Shown here in pieces: positions 25,551 to 33,811 of a stretch of DNA of 64,000 nt (its first letter is position 1; each line of letters begins with the position of its first letter). The stretch is taken from contig NZ_LAIJ01000009.1 of assembly GCF_001449115.1 (NCBI RefSeq), positions 1,866,114 through 1,930,113 of the forward strand, read 5' to 3'. A model generated the notes under the pieces. It was not told where the DNA came from and did not search any database. It worked only from the letters and a program-made list of their open reading frames with translations. The DNA is from Occallatibacter gabretensis (GTDB lineage Bacteria; Acidobacteriota; Terriglobia; Terriglobales; Acidobacteriaceae). A program made the translations under genes and the position numbers.

Positions 25551-25610
25551 GGCGTAGGCATGCCGACGATTAAGCTGGACCGCATGACGGTCGTCGTAAG
25601 AGGCAGATAG
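25551..25610 (+). pseudogene. Diverged copy of the tldD 3' end
   Basis: 60 bp matching the end of tldD (24139-24198) at about 50 of 60 positions, in the same orientation. It encodes GVGMPTIKLDRMTVVVRGR and stop in phase, against GVGMPTVKLDRMTVGGTGR in the intact gene. Homology stops abruptly on both sides. No start or upstream tldD sequence is present, so it is a gene remnant. It forms a direct repeat with tldD that brackets the DUF4199/LuxR cassette. Confidence 0.85.
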
Positions 25611-25630
25611 CCGGTCTGCGCAACCATGCA

Positions 25631-26326
25631 TTACTTATGCCCGCCATGTGCCTGCAGAATAGTGACGATCTTCCCATTGTCCGCATAGAACATCGGAGGA
25701 TGGTGCGCCAGGTCCTGAGCATTCGGGTCTGCGCCGAAATCCAGCAGTATCTTTAAAATCTCAATCTTGCGCCCCAGCACCGCCCGGTGCACCGCAGTTT
25801 GTCCGTTAAAGATCGTATAGTCCGGATTCGCGCCATTAGCCAGCAGCACCTGCACATCGTACGGAAGATTCCGGTCAATAGCGAGCGAGAGCGGCGTATT
25901 GGCATTGCTTAGCTCCACATTTACATCGGCTCCATGCGTCACCAGCAGTTCCACCACCTCCTTGTGGTAGTAAGACTGAAGGGCAAGCGTAAGAGGCGAT
26001 TCTCCATAGTGGGACATTCCTCCGTACTCTGTTACGTATCTCACGTCTGACTGTGCGTTTACATCCGCGCCGTTGGCCAGCAGCAGCGCCACAATCTCCG
26101 GCCGGTCGTATTTAGCCGCCAGATGCAGGGGCGTGTAACCCAGGCTATCTCTGCTTGAAACCAGGTCGGGATTCTGCTTGAGCAACGCAATCACCGTCGC
26201 CTGGTCGCCCTTCCGCGCCGCCTTGTGGATCGGGCCGGCAAGCGCAGCCTCACTCACAGCCAGCAGGAATACCAGCACTACTGAAACGGGAATGCATCGG
26301 GCAGCAGTCCGGGTCAATCGGCACAT
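25631..26326 (-). CDS. Secreted ankyrin-repeat protein
   Basis: 231 aa from ATG 26326, which gives a signal peptide (about 1-30, ending VSEAALAG). About five ankyrin repeats follow: GYTPLHLAAKYDRPEIVALL, a degenerate repeat with SPLTLALQSYYHKEVVELL, TPLSLAIDRNLPYDVQVLL, TAVHRAVLGRKIEILKILL and a final partial one. Ankyrin repeats mediate protein binding; the partner is unknown. It begins 5 bp after the stop of the upstream secreted protein, so the two are an operon. An ATG at 26383 would overlap that gene. Confidence 0.88.
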   Translation of the reverse strand: MCRLTRTAARCIPVSVVLVFLLAVSEAALAGPIHKAARKGDQATVIALLKQNPDLVSSRDSLGYTPLHLAAKYDRPEIVALLLANGADVNAQSDVRYVTEYGGMSHYGESPLTLALQSYYHKEVVELLVTHGADVNVELSNANTPLSLAIDRNLPYDVQVLLANGANPDYTIFNGQTAVHRAVLGRKIEILKILLDFGADPNAQDLAHHPPMFYADNGKIVTILQAHGGHK

Positions 26327-26331
26327 GGCAT

Positions 26332-27528
26332 TTACGGCTGCGGCGTCTCTGCGCCAGCGGCAGTGTCCGGGACGATTCTCCATGTGGAACCAAGCCTGTG
26401 GTAGTCGGTAAATGTAGTCCGATTCAGATACATGCGTTTCACAGTGCTGATGCTGTGCGTCTGCTGCGTGCAGTCGTTGAATCCAACCACGCTGAAGGCC
26501 AGGCTGCGGATCGGGCAGTTATAGACCTTTCCACCAATCTCCACCGGACCGTACTCCACCACGGAAGCAATGTGCGATAGCGGGTCGTCAGTGTTCGAGT
26601 CCGCCTCAATGGTGACGCGCAAAACCGTGCCCGATGCGGGGTCAAGCGCAATTGTTCCATGGTATGCAGGTTGGCCGTGAAAGGTCGATTTTCCAAGACA
26701 GGCATAATTCACGTCGAAATGCGATTCCTGCTGCGGCACCGAATATCGAAAAACAGCACTCGCGCCCGTCAGACCTTTTTCCCAGTGATCGAACGCGATG
26801 GTGTCCGAGGTCACGTCAGTCAGAACCACTGCAGGCTCCGGTCCAAACTCTCCCGAGCTTTCCAGGCCAAGCGATAGCGCCGTTTGCTGGCCCTGAGAAT
26901 TCTTCATCGGATCGATCAGCTCTTTTCCGTCACGAAAGGTGATCTCCCGGCTGTACTTCCCGCGTGGAAGCAGGCCGACCATCACCGGCCGGCTGAGTTC
27001 ATTCAATCCCGGAGGAATGCCGTAATACCTTTCCGTCGCCCGCGTTGCAAAGAAATTCGGAAGACGCGCAAGTGTCTGTGCAACGTAAACGCGCGCTTCT
27101 TCCAGCATCTGCTGCTGATGGCTCGCATCGGGCGGCGGCATATCTGGCAACTCGCTGGCCGGCGGATTAAGCAGTGCGGAGCGATCTGCAAGCAACTGCA
27201 GCGCCTGCTTTGCATGTGGCCCCACTGTGTTCTTTGCCTCAATGTCTGCCAGCGTTACAGAGGTAAGCCGTTCTGAGAGTTGGAACTGGTTGATCTCGGT
27301 TGCCACATTGTCATCCTCAAGCTTCGCAACCGGGTCCGCGCCTTGGCTGGGATGAGCCAACAAGGCATCCGCAAGCTTTTGCCGCAGCTCACTCACGGGG
27401 ATAGGCGCCTGCGTGCGTGCGGAGATGCCCTGAGCCGTCACCGCCGCACTCAGCGCGGCCAACAGAAGAATCAGAATGGATGCTCGAAACCTCAAAATCA
27501 CCGCTCTGCAGCAAAGGACTCTAACCAA
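26332..27528 (-). CDS. Unknown secreted protein
   Basis: 398 aa. N-terminal signal peptide (about 10-32, ending AVTAQ), then a helix-rich region (about 45-150) and a mixed C-terminal region with YYGIPPGLNELSRP, FDHWEKGLTGASAVFRYSVP and GTIALDPASGTVLRVTIEAD. The latter pattern resembles acidobacterial proteins that assess outer-membrane-lipoprotein-like domains, but no named family can be assigned. It is co-transcribed with the ankyrin gene. Confidence 0.78.
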   Translation of the reverse strand: MVRVLCCRAVILRFRASILILLLAALSAAVTAQGISARTQAPIPVSELRQKLADALLAHPSQGADPVAKLEDDNVATEINQFQLSERLTSVTLADIEAKNTVGPHAKQALQLLADRSALLNPPASELPDMPPPDASHQQQMLEEARVYVAQTLARLPNFFATRATERYYGIPPGLNELSRPVMVGLLPRGKYSREITFRDGKELIDPMKNSQGQQTALSLGLESSGEFGPEPAVVLTDVTSDTIAFDHWEKGLTGASAVFRYSVPQQESHFDVNYACLGKSTFHGQPAYHGTIALDPASGTVLRVTIEADSNTDDPLSHIASVVEYGPVEIGGKVYNCPIRSLAFSVVGFNDCTQQTHSISTVKRMYLNRTTFTDYHRLGSTWRIVPDTAAGAETPQP

Positions 27529-27585
27529 CCGCGCCCACCACGATAACAGATTTGCGCAGCCGCGTTGGAAATCGGCGATGTTTCA

Positions 27586-27655
27586 CTTTGAAGGGTCTTC
27601 AGCCCGTACATCAAATGCGCTGAATCAAGGGGGCTTTAGCCATGAGGGAAGATTT
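27586..27655. repeat. REP-like dispersed repeat, copy 2 (degenerate)
   Basis: Shares CTTTGAAGGG, GGCTTTAGCC and TGAGGGAAG in the same order and spacing as the copy at 5478-5555, but hairpin 1 has decayed. Confidence 0.55.
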
Positions 27656-27672
27656 TATTCAAACTGACTCGG

Positions 27673-27703
27673 CAAGCATTACTTTGGTCTATAGTCCTTT
27701 CGT
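27673..27703 (-). promoter_or_regulatory. 31-nt shared upstream element, copy B
   Basis: On the minus strand it begins ACGAAAGGACTATAGACC and ends AGTAATGCTTG, matching copy A at 28 of 31 positions. It lies 145-175 bp upstream of the unknown secreted protein/ankyrin operon. Confidence 0.55.
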
Positions 27704-27771
27704 ACCGTCCCGCTCCTAAAGAAACTTTGCGTGCAATTAGGGGCATTTGTGCCACACTCATAATCAGCAGC

Positions 27772-27810
27772 AAAAAGACGGCCCGAATCCTCAGGGATTC
27801 GGGCCGTCTT
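27772..27810 (-). terminator. Strong leftward terminator with 16-bp stem
   Basis: AAGACGGCCCGAATCC (27775-27790) pairs perfectly with GGATTCGGGCCGTCTT (27795-27810) around a four-base loop. On the minus strand the stem runs into TTTTT. No minus-strand coding gene lies immediately upstream, which suggests an untranslated transcript. Confidence 0.8.
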
Positions 27811-27815
27811 GTGAA

Positions 27816-27880
27816 GGGACGGTACGGTACCCCTCCCCCATCCCCTCTGCACCAGGGTTGGTGCAAAACCGAACCGTCCC
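27816..27880 (-). ncRNA. Candidate structured RNA element
   Basis: Outer stem 27816-27827 with 27869-27880 (12 positions, one mismatch: GGGACGGTACGG against CCGAACCGTCCC). Inner stem TGCACCA (27848-27854) with TGGTGCA (27859-27865), loop of four. A G-rich arm (minus strand) lies between them. It directly precedes the terminator at 27772-27810. A minus-strand promoter candidate with TTGCCT and TATTAT lies near 28025-28055. Could be an sRNA, leader or repeat element. Confidence 0.45.
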
Positions 27881-28165
27881 ACGCTGTCTTCAAAAATGAA
27901 TTTGCAACCAGCAAGCCGGAAGGATAGCAGTAGTTAATCTGCGGAACCTCGTAACGTATTGATTTATATGGCATAGGGGAAGTCAAGGCGAACACCTCCG
28001 GGCGCCCCCATTTTCGTCCATAAGTATAATAGAAATCAAAAACTTGCAGGCAAATGTGCAAATTTTTTTTATAAATTTGGTAACCTGCTTCTGTTAATTA
28101 TCTGGTAACTCCCACATCGGCGAGAGAGTCACCGCTCGTAACGCCGCATTTGATAGCTTCAAATC

Positions 28166-29575
28166 ATGCCAGAAGTAGTTTCACAATCGGAACATACTGA
28201 CCTCGATCTCGAGTCGCTAGCCTCTGACGTCGTAGCAATGGCGATGAAGGCCGGCGCAAGCGACGCCGAAGCCGTAGCACGCGAAGGCGACGAGTTCAGC
28301 GTGGACGTTCGCATGGGCCAGGTGGAGACGCTGACGGAATCAGGCTCGCGGGCGCTCGGACTGCGCGTGCTCTTCGGCAAGCGGTCAGCATCAGCCTCCA
28401 CCAGCGACCTGACGGCTGACGGAATCCGCCAGCTCGTTGAAGGCGCAGTGGCACTGGCACACATCACGGAGGAAGACCCGTTCACCGGCCTGCCTGAGAC
28501 AAGCGAGTTTGGCACGACACCGGGCCCAAATGGAGACGACCTGCGCCTTTACTTCGAGGATGTCTACTCACTGCCCAATGAGCAGCGCATCGAGATGGCC
28601 CGATCGGCCGAGTCCTCAGCGCTCGCGTACGACAAGCGTATTACCAATTCCAATGGCGCCAGCTTCAATGCATCCACCGGCCGCAAGGTCCTCGCCAACT
28701 CACGCGGCTTCGTAGGGAGTTATCGCTCCAGCTATGCAGGCGTTTCAGTTGTGCCTCTGGCAAAAGATGAAAACGGCCAGATGCAGCGCGATTTCTGGCA
28801 TTCAAGCGCGCGCCGTCTCATCGATCTTGAATCACCGGAATCCGTAGGCCGCGAGGCTGCCCGCCGTACTCTGCGCCGCCTCGGCGCACGGCGCATGCCC
28901 ACGCAGCAGGTGCCAATTGTCTTTGCTTCAGAAGTAGCGCGGTCGTTGATCGGTTCCGTCTTTGACGCCGCATCGGGAGATTCCGTCTGGCGCAGCGCCT
29001 CGTTCCTCGCCGGCAAGCTGGGCCAGGCAATCGCCGCATCGAGCCTCACCATCGTCGACGACAACATCATGGTCTTCCCCAGCGGCGTGGCTGCCTTCGG
29101 CACCTCGCCATTTGACGATGAGGGCCTGCCAACGCGACGGACCGTTATCGTCGAGGACGGCACCCTGCGGAGCTATCTGCTCAACACGTACACAGCGCGC
29201 AAGCTCGGCATGAAATCCACGCACAACGCGGCGCGCGGACTTGCCGGGACGCCCGGCATCGGCTCAGGAAACCTCTATATGGAGCCCGGAACGCAGACCC
29301 CGGAGTCCATCATCGCCGCAATCCCGAAGGGCCTCTATGTGACCGGCCTGATGGGCCAGGGCGTCAACCTTGTAACCGGTGACTACTCGCGCGGAGTAAC
29401 CGGTCTATGGATTGAAAACGGCGAGCTGACCCATGCCGTAGAAGAGGTAACAATAGCCGGAAATCTGGCCGAAATGTTGCAAAACATCTCCGCCATCGGC
29501 AACGATCTCGTCTTCCGCAGTTCAGTCGCCGCGCCCACCCTGCGCATTGACGGCATGACACTCGCAGGCGCATAA
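28166..29575 (+). CDS. pmbA: TldE/PmbA family protein
   Basis: 469 aa. Non-catalytic partner of TldD: same overall fold (N-terminal DFSV-type beta/alpha region GDEFSVDVRMGQVETL, C-terminal domain ending APTLRIDGMTLAG) but without the H-E-x3-H motif, as in E. coli TldE/PmbA. The two subunits form the protease. Here the gene is separated from tldD by a block of opposite-strand genes, whereas in many relatives the two are adjacent. The UvrC-like gene follows after 14 bp and is probably co-transcribed. Confidence 0.93.
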   Translation: MPEVVSQSEHTDLDLESLASDVVAMAMKAGASDAEAVAREGDEFSVDVRMGQVETLTESGSRALGLRVLFGKRSASASTSDLTADGIRQLVEGAVALAHITEEDPFTGLPETSEFGTTPGPNGDDLRLYFEDVYSLPNEQRIEMARSAESSALAYDKRITNSNGASFNASTGRKVLANSRGFVGSYRSSYAGVSVVPLAKDENGQMQRDFWHSSARRLIDLESPESVGREAARRTLRRLGARRMPTQQVPIVFASEVARSLIGSVFDAASGDSVWRSASFLAGKLGQAIAASSLTIVDDNIMVFPSGVAAFGTSPFDDEGLPTRRTVIVEDGTLRSYLLNTYTARKLGMKSTHNAARGLAGTPGIGSGNLYMEPGTQTPESIIAAIPKGLYVTGLMGQGVNLVTGDYSRGVTGLWIENGELTHAVEEVTIAGNLAEMLQNISAIGNDLVFRSSVAAPTLRIDGMTLAGA

Positions 29576-29589
29576 GTCAGACTAGATTC

Positions 29590-30840
29590 GTGCAGCCTGA
29601 ATTCCAATCTATTCCGTTCGATCCCGCCGAGCCCAGAGCAGCGCTCGGTGAGCTTCCCCGCGAGGCTGCAGTCTTCGCGCTCTATGGGGAAGCCGCTCAC
29701 GCCGAGCCCTACATCGGTCGCACACCGAACCTTCGCGGACGCCTGGAGCGGTTGCTCATTCCATCGCCAAGCCATCCCAGGCGACTGCAGCTCGCCAGCC
29801 GGGTGCGCCAAATCGCATGGCGCGCGACAGGATCAGACTTTGAGGCCCTGCTGATCCAGTTTGAACTCATCCAAAAGGTATATGGGCCAAAGGCCTTGGA
29901 GAGGATGCATTTACGCATGCCGGCCTTTGTGCGGTTTCTCGGCGGCAATCCGTATCCTCGCGTAACCATAACCAACCGTCCCAGCCTGCGTGAGGCCGAA
30001 TGGTCTTACGGCCCGTTCGCATCGCGAGCAGCAGCGGAGCGCTTCGCCGACGAAATGCTGAAGCTCTTTCTCCTGCGCCGCTGCACAGACGACCTGAACC
30101 CTGATCCCAGTCATCCCGGCTGCGTCTACTCGGAGATGAAGATGTGTCTCGCGCCCTGCTACAAGGGCTGCAGCGATGAACGTTACGCCGAGGAATCCAA
30201 CGAGGTAGAAAAATTCCTCGCCACCCGCGGCGAAAGCAAGCTGGTGACTCTAAAAACGCAGCGCGACGCAGCTTCGGCAAATCTCGAGTTTGAGTCCGCG
30301 GCAGCCATGCACGCACAAGTGCAGAAGGTCGAAAGCGTCCGCGCCCTTGCCCCGGAATTGGTAAAGCCGCTAGACCAGCTGAGCGCCGTCATCCTTCAGG
30401 AATCGGCGCAGCCCGACGAGGTAGCAGTCTTTCTCTTCAACCAGGGCCAGCTATGCGGACCAGCCGCATTTTCAACACTAGGAATGCGAATTCAGAACGA
30501 GCAGTCTGGCTCCAGCTCACTCTTCGCCCAGCCCATGGCGCTTGCCGCCATCCCTGAAAACTCCTCCGAAGGCCCTGCCTCGCCGCTGGTGGCGCGCAAC
30601 ATGCTGGAAGAGCGCATGCAGACCATCCTGACGCAACTTGCCGTGCCCTCGGCGCAACCTGACGTCACAACTCGTCAGGGCCATCTGGCTTTGCTGAAGC
30701 GCTGGTATTACCGCCCGGAGGTCAAGCGTCCGGGAGAAATATGTTTCCCCGACGCCGAAGGGCACTGGCCCATCAAAGCCATGCTGCGCAGCATCGGCCG
30801 CGTAGCAGCCAAAAGTCTCGCTGCGGCAAAATCTTCTTAG
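29590..30840 (+). CDS. UvrC-like GIY-YIG protein lacking the C-terminal nuclease
   Basis: 416 aa from GTG 29590. The N-terminal GIY-YIG-like domain (about 25-105) has VFALYG and PYIGRTPNLRGRL. It is followed by the UvrC Cys-rich insert (HPGCVYSEMKMCLAPCYKGC), which holds Cys residues that may bind a metal or Fe-S cluster, and a UVR-like helical hairpin (about 210-245). The RNase H-like 5' nuclease and helix-hairpin-helix domains of full UvrC are absent, so it resembles Cho-type proteins or a diverged paralogue. The catalytic residues deviate slightly from consensus. Confidence 0.8.
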   Translation: MQPEFQSIPFDPAEPRAALGELPREAAVFALYGEAAHAEPYIGRTPNLRGRLERLLIPSPSHPRRLQLASRVRQIAWRATGSDFEALLIQFELIQKVYGPKALERMHLRMPAFVRFLGGNPYPRVTITNRPSLREAEWSYGPFASRAAAERFADEMLKLFLLRRCTDDLNPDPSHPGCVYSEMKMCLAPCYKGCSDERYAEESNEVEKFLATRGESKLVTLKTQRDAASANLEFESAAAMHAQVQKVESVRALAPELVKPLDQLSAVILQESAQPDEVAVFLFNQGQLCGPAAFSTLGMRIQNEQSGSSSLFAQPMALAAIPENSSEGPASPLVARNMLEERMQTILTQLAVPSAQPDVTTRQGHLALLKRWYYRPEVKRPGEICFPDAEGHWPIKAMLRSIGRVAAKSLAAAKSS

Positions 30841-30868
30841 TGGCGACGTCTACGCCTATACTTGCTCC

Positions 30869-31477
30869 GTGAGTGTTTTGGCCATTCCCCCTCAGGAACT
30901 CGTCGCCCTGCTCATCGCGGTCTCCTTTGCCGCTGGGCTGAACGTGTATGCCACCGTGGCCACGCTGGGCCTGCTCGCGCACACGCACTGGCTGGCCTTG
31001 CCGCCCTCGCTGCAACTGCTCGGCAGCTGGTGGATCATCGGCGCAGCCGCCGCTCTCTTCGCCGTCGAATTCTTTGCGGACAAGGTCCCGGCCTTCGACC
31101 TCGTCTGGAATGCGCTGCACACCTTCATTCGCGTCCCGGTAGCCGCCCTGCTGGCGTATCAGGCAAGTGCAGGCCTATCGCCCCTCGAACAAGCCGCAGC
31201 CGCCGTCATCGGTGGAACCATCGCCCTCGCCGCGCACGGCGGTAAAACTGCTGTTCGCGCCGCAGTCACACCCTCGCCCGAGCCGCTTTCCAACATTGCC
31301 CTCAGCTCGGTCGAGGATATAGGCGCAGTAGGGCTCACCTGGCTCGCCACGGCGCATCCATACGTCGCGGGTGGCATTGCGCTCGCCGGCGTGGTTGTAA
31401 CCATTCTGCTCATCCGGCTCATCTGGAAGGCGCTGAAGAGTCTCTTTCGCGGCGCCGAGCACGTCTTTGCACAATGA
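30869..31477 (+). CDS. DUF4126 membrane protein
   Basis: 202 aa with about five hydrophobic segments. GTG start at 30869. Residues 10-60 match DUF4126 (SFAAGLNVYATVATLGLLA), and a hydrophilic loop near 125-150 joins the two membrane halves. Function unknown. It is encoded 28 bp after the UvrC-like gene and 66 bp before rpe. Confidence 0.82.
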   Translation: MSVLAIPPQELVALLIAVSFAAGLNVYATVATLGLLAHTHWLALPPSLQLLGSWWIIGAAAALFAVEFFADKVPAFDLVWNALHTFIRVPVAALLAYQASAGLSPLEQAAAAVIGGTIALAAHGGKTAVRAAVTPSPEPLSNIALSSVEDIGAVGLTWLATAHPYVAGGIALAGVVVTILLIRLIWKALKSLFRGAEHVFAQ

Positions 31478-31543
31478 ACTGTAGAATTGGCTTGATACAC
31501 TGAGCTTCTGAACAGGCATTCCAGGGAGTCTTGATTCCGAAAC

Positions 31544-32212
31544 ATGGTTGAACTGCTGCCATCCATTCTTTCTGCCGACTTTGCCCGGCTCGCGGACGAA
31601 ATTGCCGCAGCAGAGCGCGGCGGCGGCACTGTCATCCATGTTGATGTGATGGACGGGCATTTTGTCCCCAACATTACGATCGGCCCGCCGGTAGTGGCCA
31701 GCATCCGGAAGCACACCAAACTGCCGCTCGATTGCCACCTGATGATCGAAAACCCAGACGAGTTCATCCCCGCCTTTGCCGATGCCGGCGCGGATTGGGT
31801 GAGCGTGCATTTTGAGGCGTGTCGGCACCTGCACCGAACCATCCAGTTAATTGAGGACCACGGAATGAAGCCCGCCGTGGTGCTCAACCCGGCCACGCGC
31901 GTGGACCTGATCCGCGACATCCTGCCCATGCTGCATCACGTCCTCATCATGAGTGTCAATCCGGGCTTTGGCGGGCAAAAATTCATAGAGTTTTCGCTGG
32001 ATAAAATCCGGCATTTGGCCGAGCTGCGCAAAGAGCTGGGGCTGGCATTTAAGATTGAAGTTGACGGCGGCGTGGCTCACGATACGGTGGAGCGGGTCGT
32101 CCAAGCGGGTGCGGAGCTGTTGGTCGCAGGCAATGCTGTTTTCGGCGCAGGCAGGGCGGAAGAGGATGCCCGGGCGCTGCTGGCAGTGGCGCGCAAGGCT
32201 GCGGGTGAGTAA
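31544..32212 (+). CDS. rpe: Ribulose-phosphate 3-epimerase
   Basis: 222 aa TIM barrel that interconverts ribulose-5-phosphate and xylulose-5-phosphate in the pentose phosphate pathway. Motifs: LPSILSADFARL at the N-terminus, the metal-binding HVDVMDGHFVPN, HLMIENPD, MSVNPGFGGQKF and EVDGGV. Full length. Confidence 0.96.
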   Translation: MVELLPSILSADFARLADEIAAAERGGGTVIHVDVMDGHFVPNITIGPPVVASIRKHTKLPLDCHLMIENPDEFIPAFADAGADWVSVHFEACRHLHRTIQLIEDHGMKPAVVLNPATRVDLIRDILPMLHHVLIMSVNPGFGGQKFIEFSLDKIRHLAELRKELGLAFKIEVDGGVAHDTVERVVQAGAELLVAGNAVFGAGRAEEDARALLAVARKAAGE

Positions 32213-32285
32213 GATTCAGTTTTCCCCGGAATTATCGGATGAAATGAGGCGGAGCGGAAGGAATGCTCTGCTGCAAAGAGGTGTT

Positions 32286-33791
32286 ATGAACCGGTTGTCC
32301 AACAGGATTGTCGCGGCCGCGCTGGCCGCCCTCGTCGTACCAGGCGTGCTTGCCTTTGCAAGCGACCAGAAGCCCAAGCAAAAGAAAGATCAGGATCTAA
32401 GCGCCAATCCGCTGGCAAACGTGAATTCCAAGCAGCCGGATAAGGAACTCTTCGACAAGGCGATGGCCGCTATGAAGAAGGGCAAGTTCGACGTGGCGCG
32501 GCTGGATCTGCAGACTATGCTGAATACCTATCCGGACTCCGAGTACCGCATGCGTGCCAAGCTGGCCGTGGGCGATACCTGGTTCAAGGAAGGCGGCACA
32601 GCGGCGCTGACGCAGGCCGAGGCCGAGTATAAGGACTTCATCACCTTCTTCCCGGATGCGCCTGAAGCCGCCGAAGCGCAGATGAAAGTGGGTGACATCT
32701 ACTACCAGCAGATGGAGAAGCCAGACCGCGACTTCACGAATGCACTCGAAGCTGAAAAAGCTTACCGCCAGATGATCAACCTGTTCCCGGATTCCACGCT
32801 GATCCCGCGCGCCAAGCAGAAGCTGCGCAACGTGCAGGAAGTTCTGGGCGAACGCGAGATGCAGATTGGCCTTTATTACAGCAGCCGCGAGGATTTCCCG
32901 GCGACGATCGCGCGCCTGCAGACGGTAGTAGACGCATATCCGCTCTATTCCAAGAGCGATCTGGCCATGCTGACCATTGGCGATGCTTATGCCGGGGAAG
33001 CAAAAATTTACCGCGGGTTAACGGCGATGCCTGGCGCAATGCGCGAGCGTCTGGCCTCACTGTATTTGGATAAGGCCGCAGCCGCTTACGACAAGGTGAT
33101 CACGAAGTATCCTATGGCTCCGCGCGTGGAAGACGCAAAGGATCGCTTGGTTGCAATGAACCGCCCGGTACCCGAGCCGACCAAGGATGCAATTGCTGAG
33201 AGCGAGGCCGAAGAAGCCAGCCGTCAGCCGATTCACTTCACCGATCGCACGCTGGACATCATTAAGCACGGTCCCATAACGGTCGAAGCAGCACACGTAG
33301 GCGATCCGACTCTTGAAACACCCAAGCGCACGCTGGCTCCGGATATCACCAAGGAAAATATCGCTCTCATTACAGAAGCACGCAACGTCGGCAAGCCCGC
33401 AGCCGAAGCAACAGCCGCAACGCCCACCGGCCCCAATGAGCCTCCGCGCAGCGATCAGCCTTCCGCCGCTCCTTTGCAGGGTGGTGGCGCGCCGGGTGGC
33501 TCCGGCGTAGGGGTGCAGATTCTGAATGCGCCTTCCGGCGTAGCAGCGGATCCTAGTAATGCGCTGGTCAAGCCTGTTGTTCCTGACAACTCTGGAAATA
33601 TCCCGGCGGCAGAAGCTCCGGCAACTGCTCCGGCGCAGGTAAACGAAATCAAGCCCGGAACGGCACAGCAGACGCCAGCTCAGAGCGCCAATAGAAAGGA
33701 CATGTCGAAGAAGCCCAAGACGGATTTGGGCGACGAGTCCTCAAGCAAGAAGAAGAAAAAGAAGGGTCTTGCCAAGCTGAATCCCTTCTAA
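32286..33791 (+). CDS. bamD: BamD-like outer-membrane assembly TPR protein
   Basis: 501 aa. ATG 32286 has AGAGGTG upstream; longer in-frame starts are rejected. Signal peptide (about 1-24) then tetratricopeptide-like repeats (about 50-270: KGKFDVARLDLQTMLNTYPDSE, then EAEYKDFITFFPDAPEA and AYRQMINLFPDS), the YfiO/BamD arrangement. BamD recruits substrates to the BamA barrel complex. Odd points: no lipobox Cys near the signal cleavage site (VLAFASDQ), although E. coli BamD is a lipoprotein, and a long disordered C-terminal tail of 200 residues ending in a Lys run. Confidence 0.82.
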   Translation: MNRLSNRIVAAALAALVVPGVLAFASDQKPKQKKDQDLSANPLANVNSKQPDKELFDKAMAAMKKGKFDVARLDLQTMLNTYPDSEYRMRAKLAVGDTWFKEGGTAALTQAEAEYKDFITFFPDAPEAAEAQMKVGDIYYQQMEKPDRDFTNALEAEKAYRQMINLFPDSTLIPRAKQKLRNVQEVLGEREMQIGLYYSSREDFPATIARLQTVVDAYPLYSKSDLAMLTIGDAYAGEAKIYRGLTAMPGAMRERLASLYLDKAAAAYDKVITKYPMAPRVEDAKDRLVAMNRPVPEPTKDAIAESEAEEASRQPIHFTDRTLDIIKHGPITVEAAHVGDPTLETPKRTLAPDITKENIALITEARNVGKPAAEATAATPTGPNEPPRSDQPSAAPLQGGGAPGGSGVGVQILNAPSGVAADPSNALVKPVVPDNSGNIPAAEAPATAPAQVNEIKPGTAQQTPAQSANRKDMSKKPKTDLGDESSSKKKKKKGLAKLNPF

Positions 33792-33811
33792 GCGAATTTG
33801 CTCTAATGCTT

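Larger units (their letters stand above)
27529..28165. other. Large intergenic region upstream of pmbA
   Basis: 637 bp. It contains REP-like copy 2, the second copy of the 31-nt upstream element, a 16-bp-stem terminator, a nested two-stem structure and an AT-rich segment near 28020-28110 that could hold promoters in both directions. A 141-codon minus-strand frame crosses the structured element and looks non-coding. Confidence 0.65.

Noticed and set aside
24843..25610. 255-codon plus-strand ORF that ends with the TldD-like tail
   Set aside because: It is antisense to the LuxR gene for most of its length. Only the last 20 codons resemble TldD, so it was listed as a remnant and not as a gene.
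27828..27848. G-quadruplex in the structured element
   Set aside because: Only three runs of four or more G occur on the minus strand, so an intramolecular four-tetrad structure is not supported.
27636..28061. 141-codon minus-strand ORF in the tldD-pmbA interval
   Set aside because: It crosses the nested hairpins and the 16-bp terminator stem and has no recognisable domain or signal peptide. The structure explains the region better.
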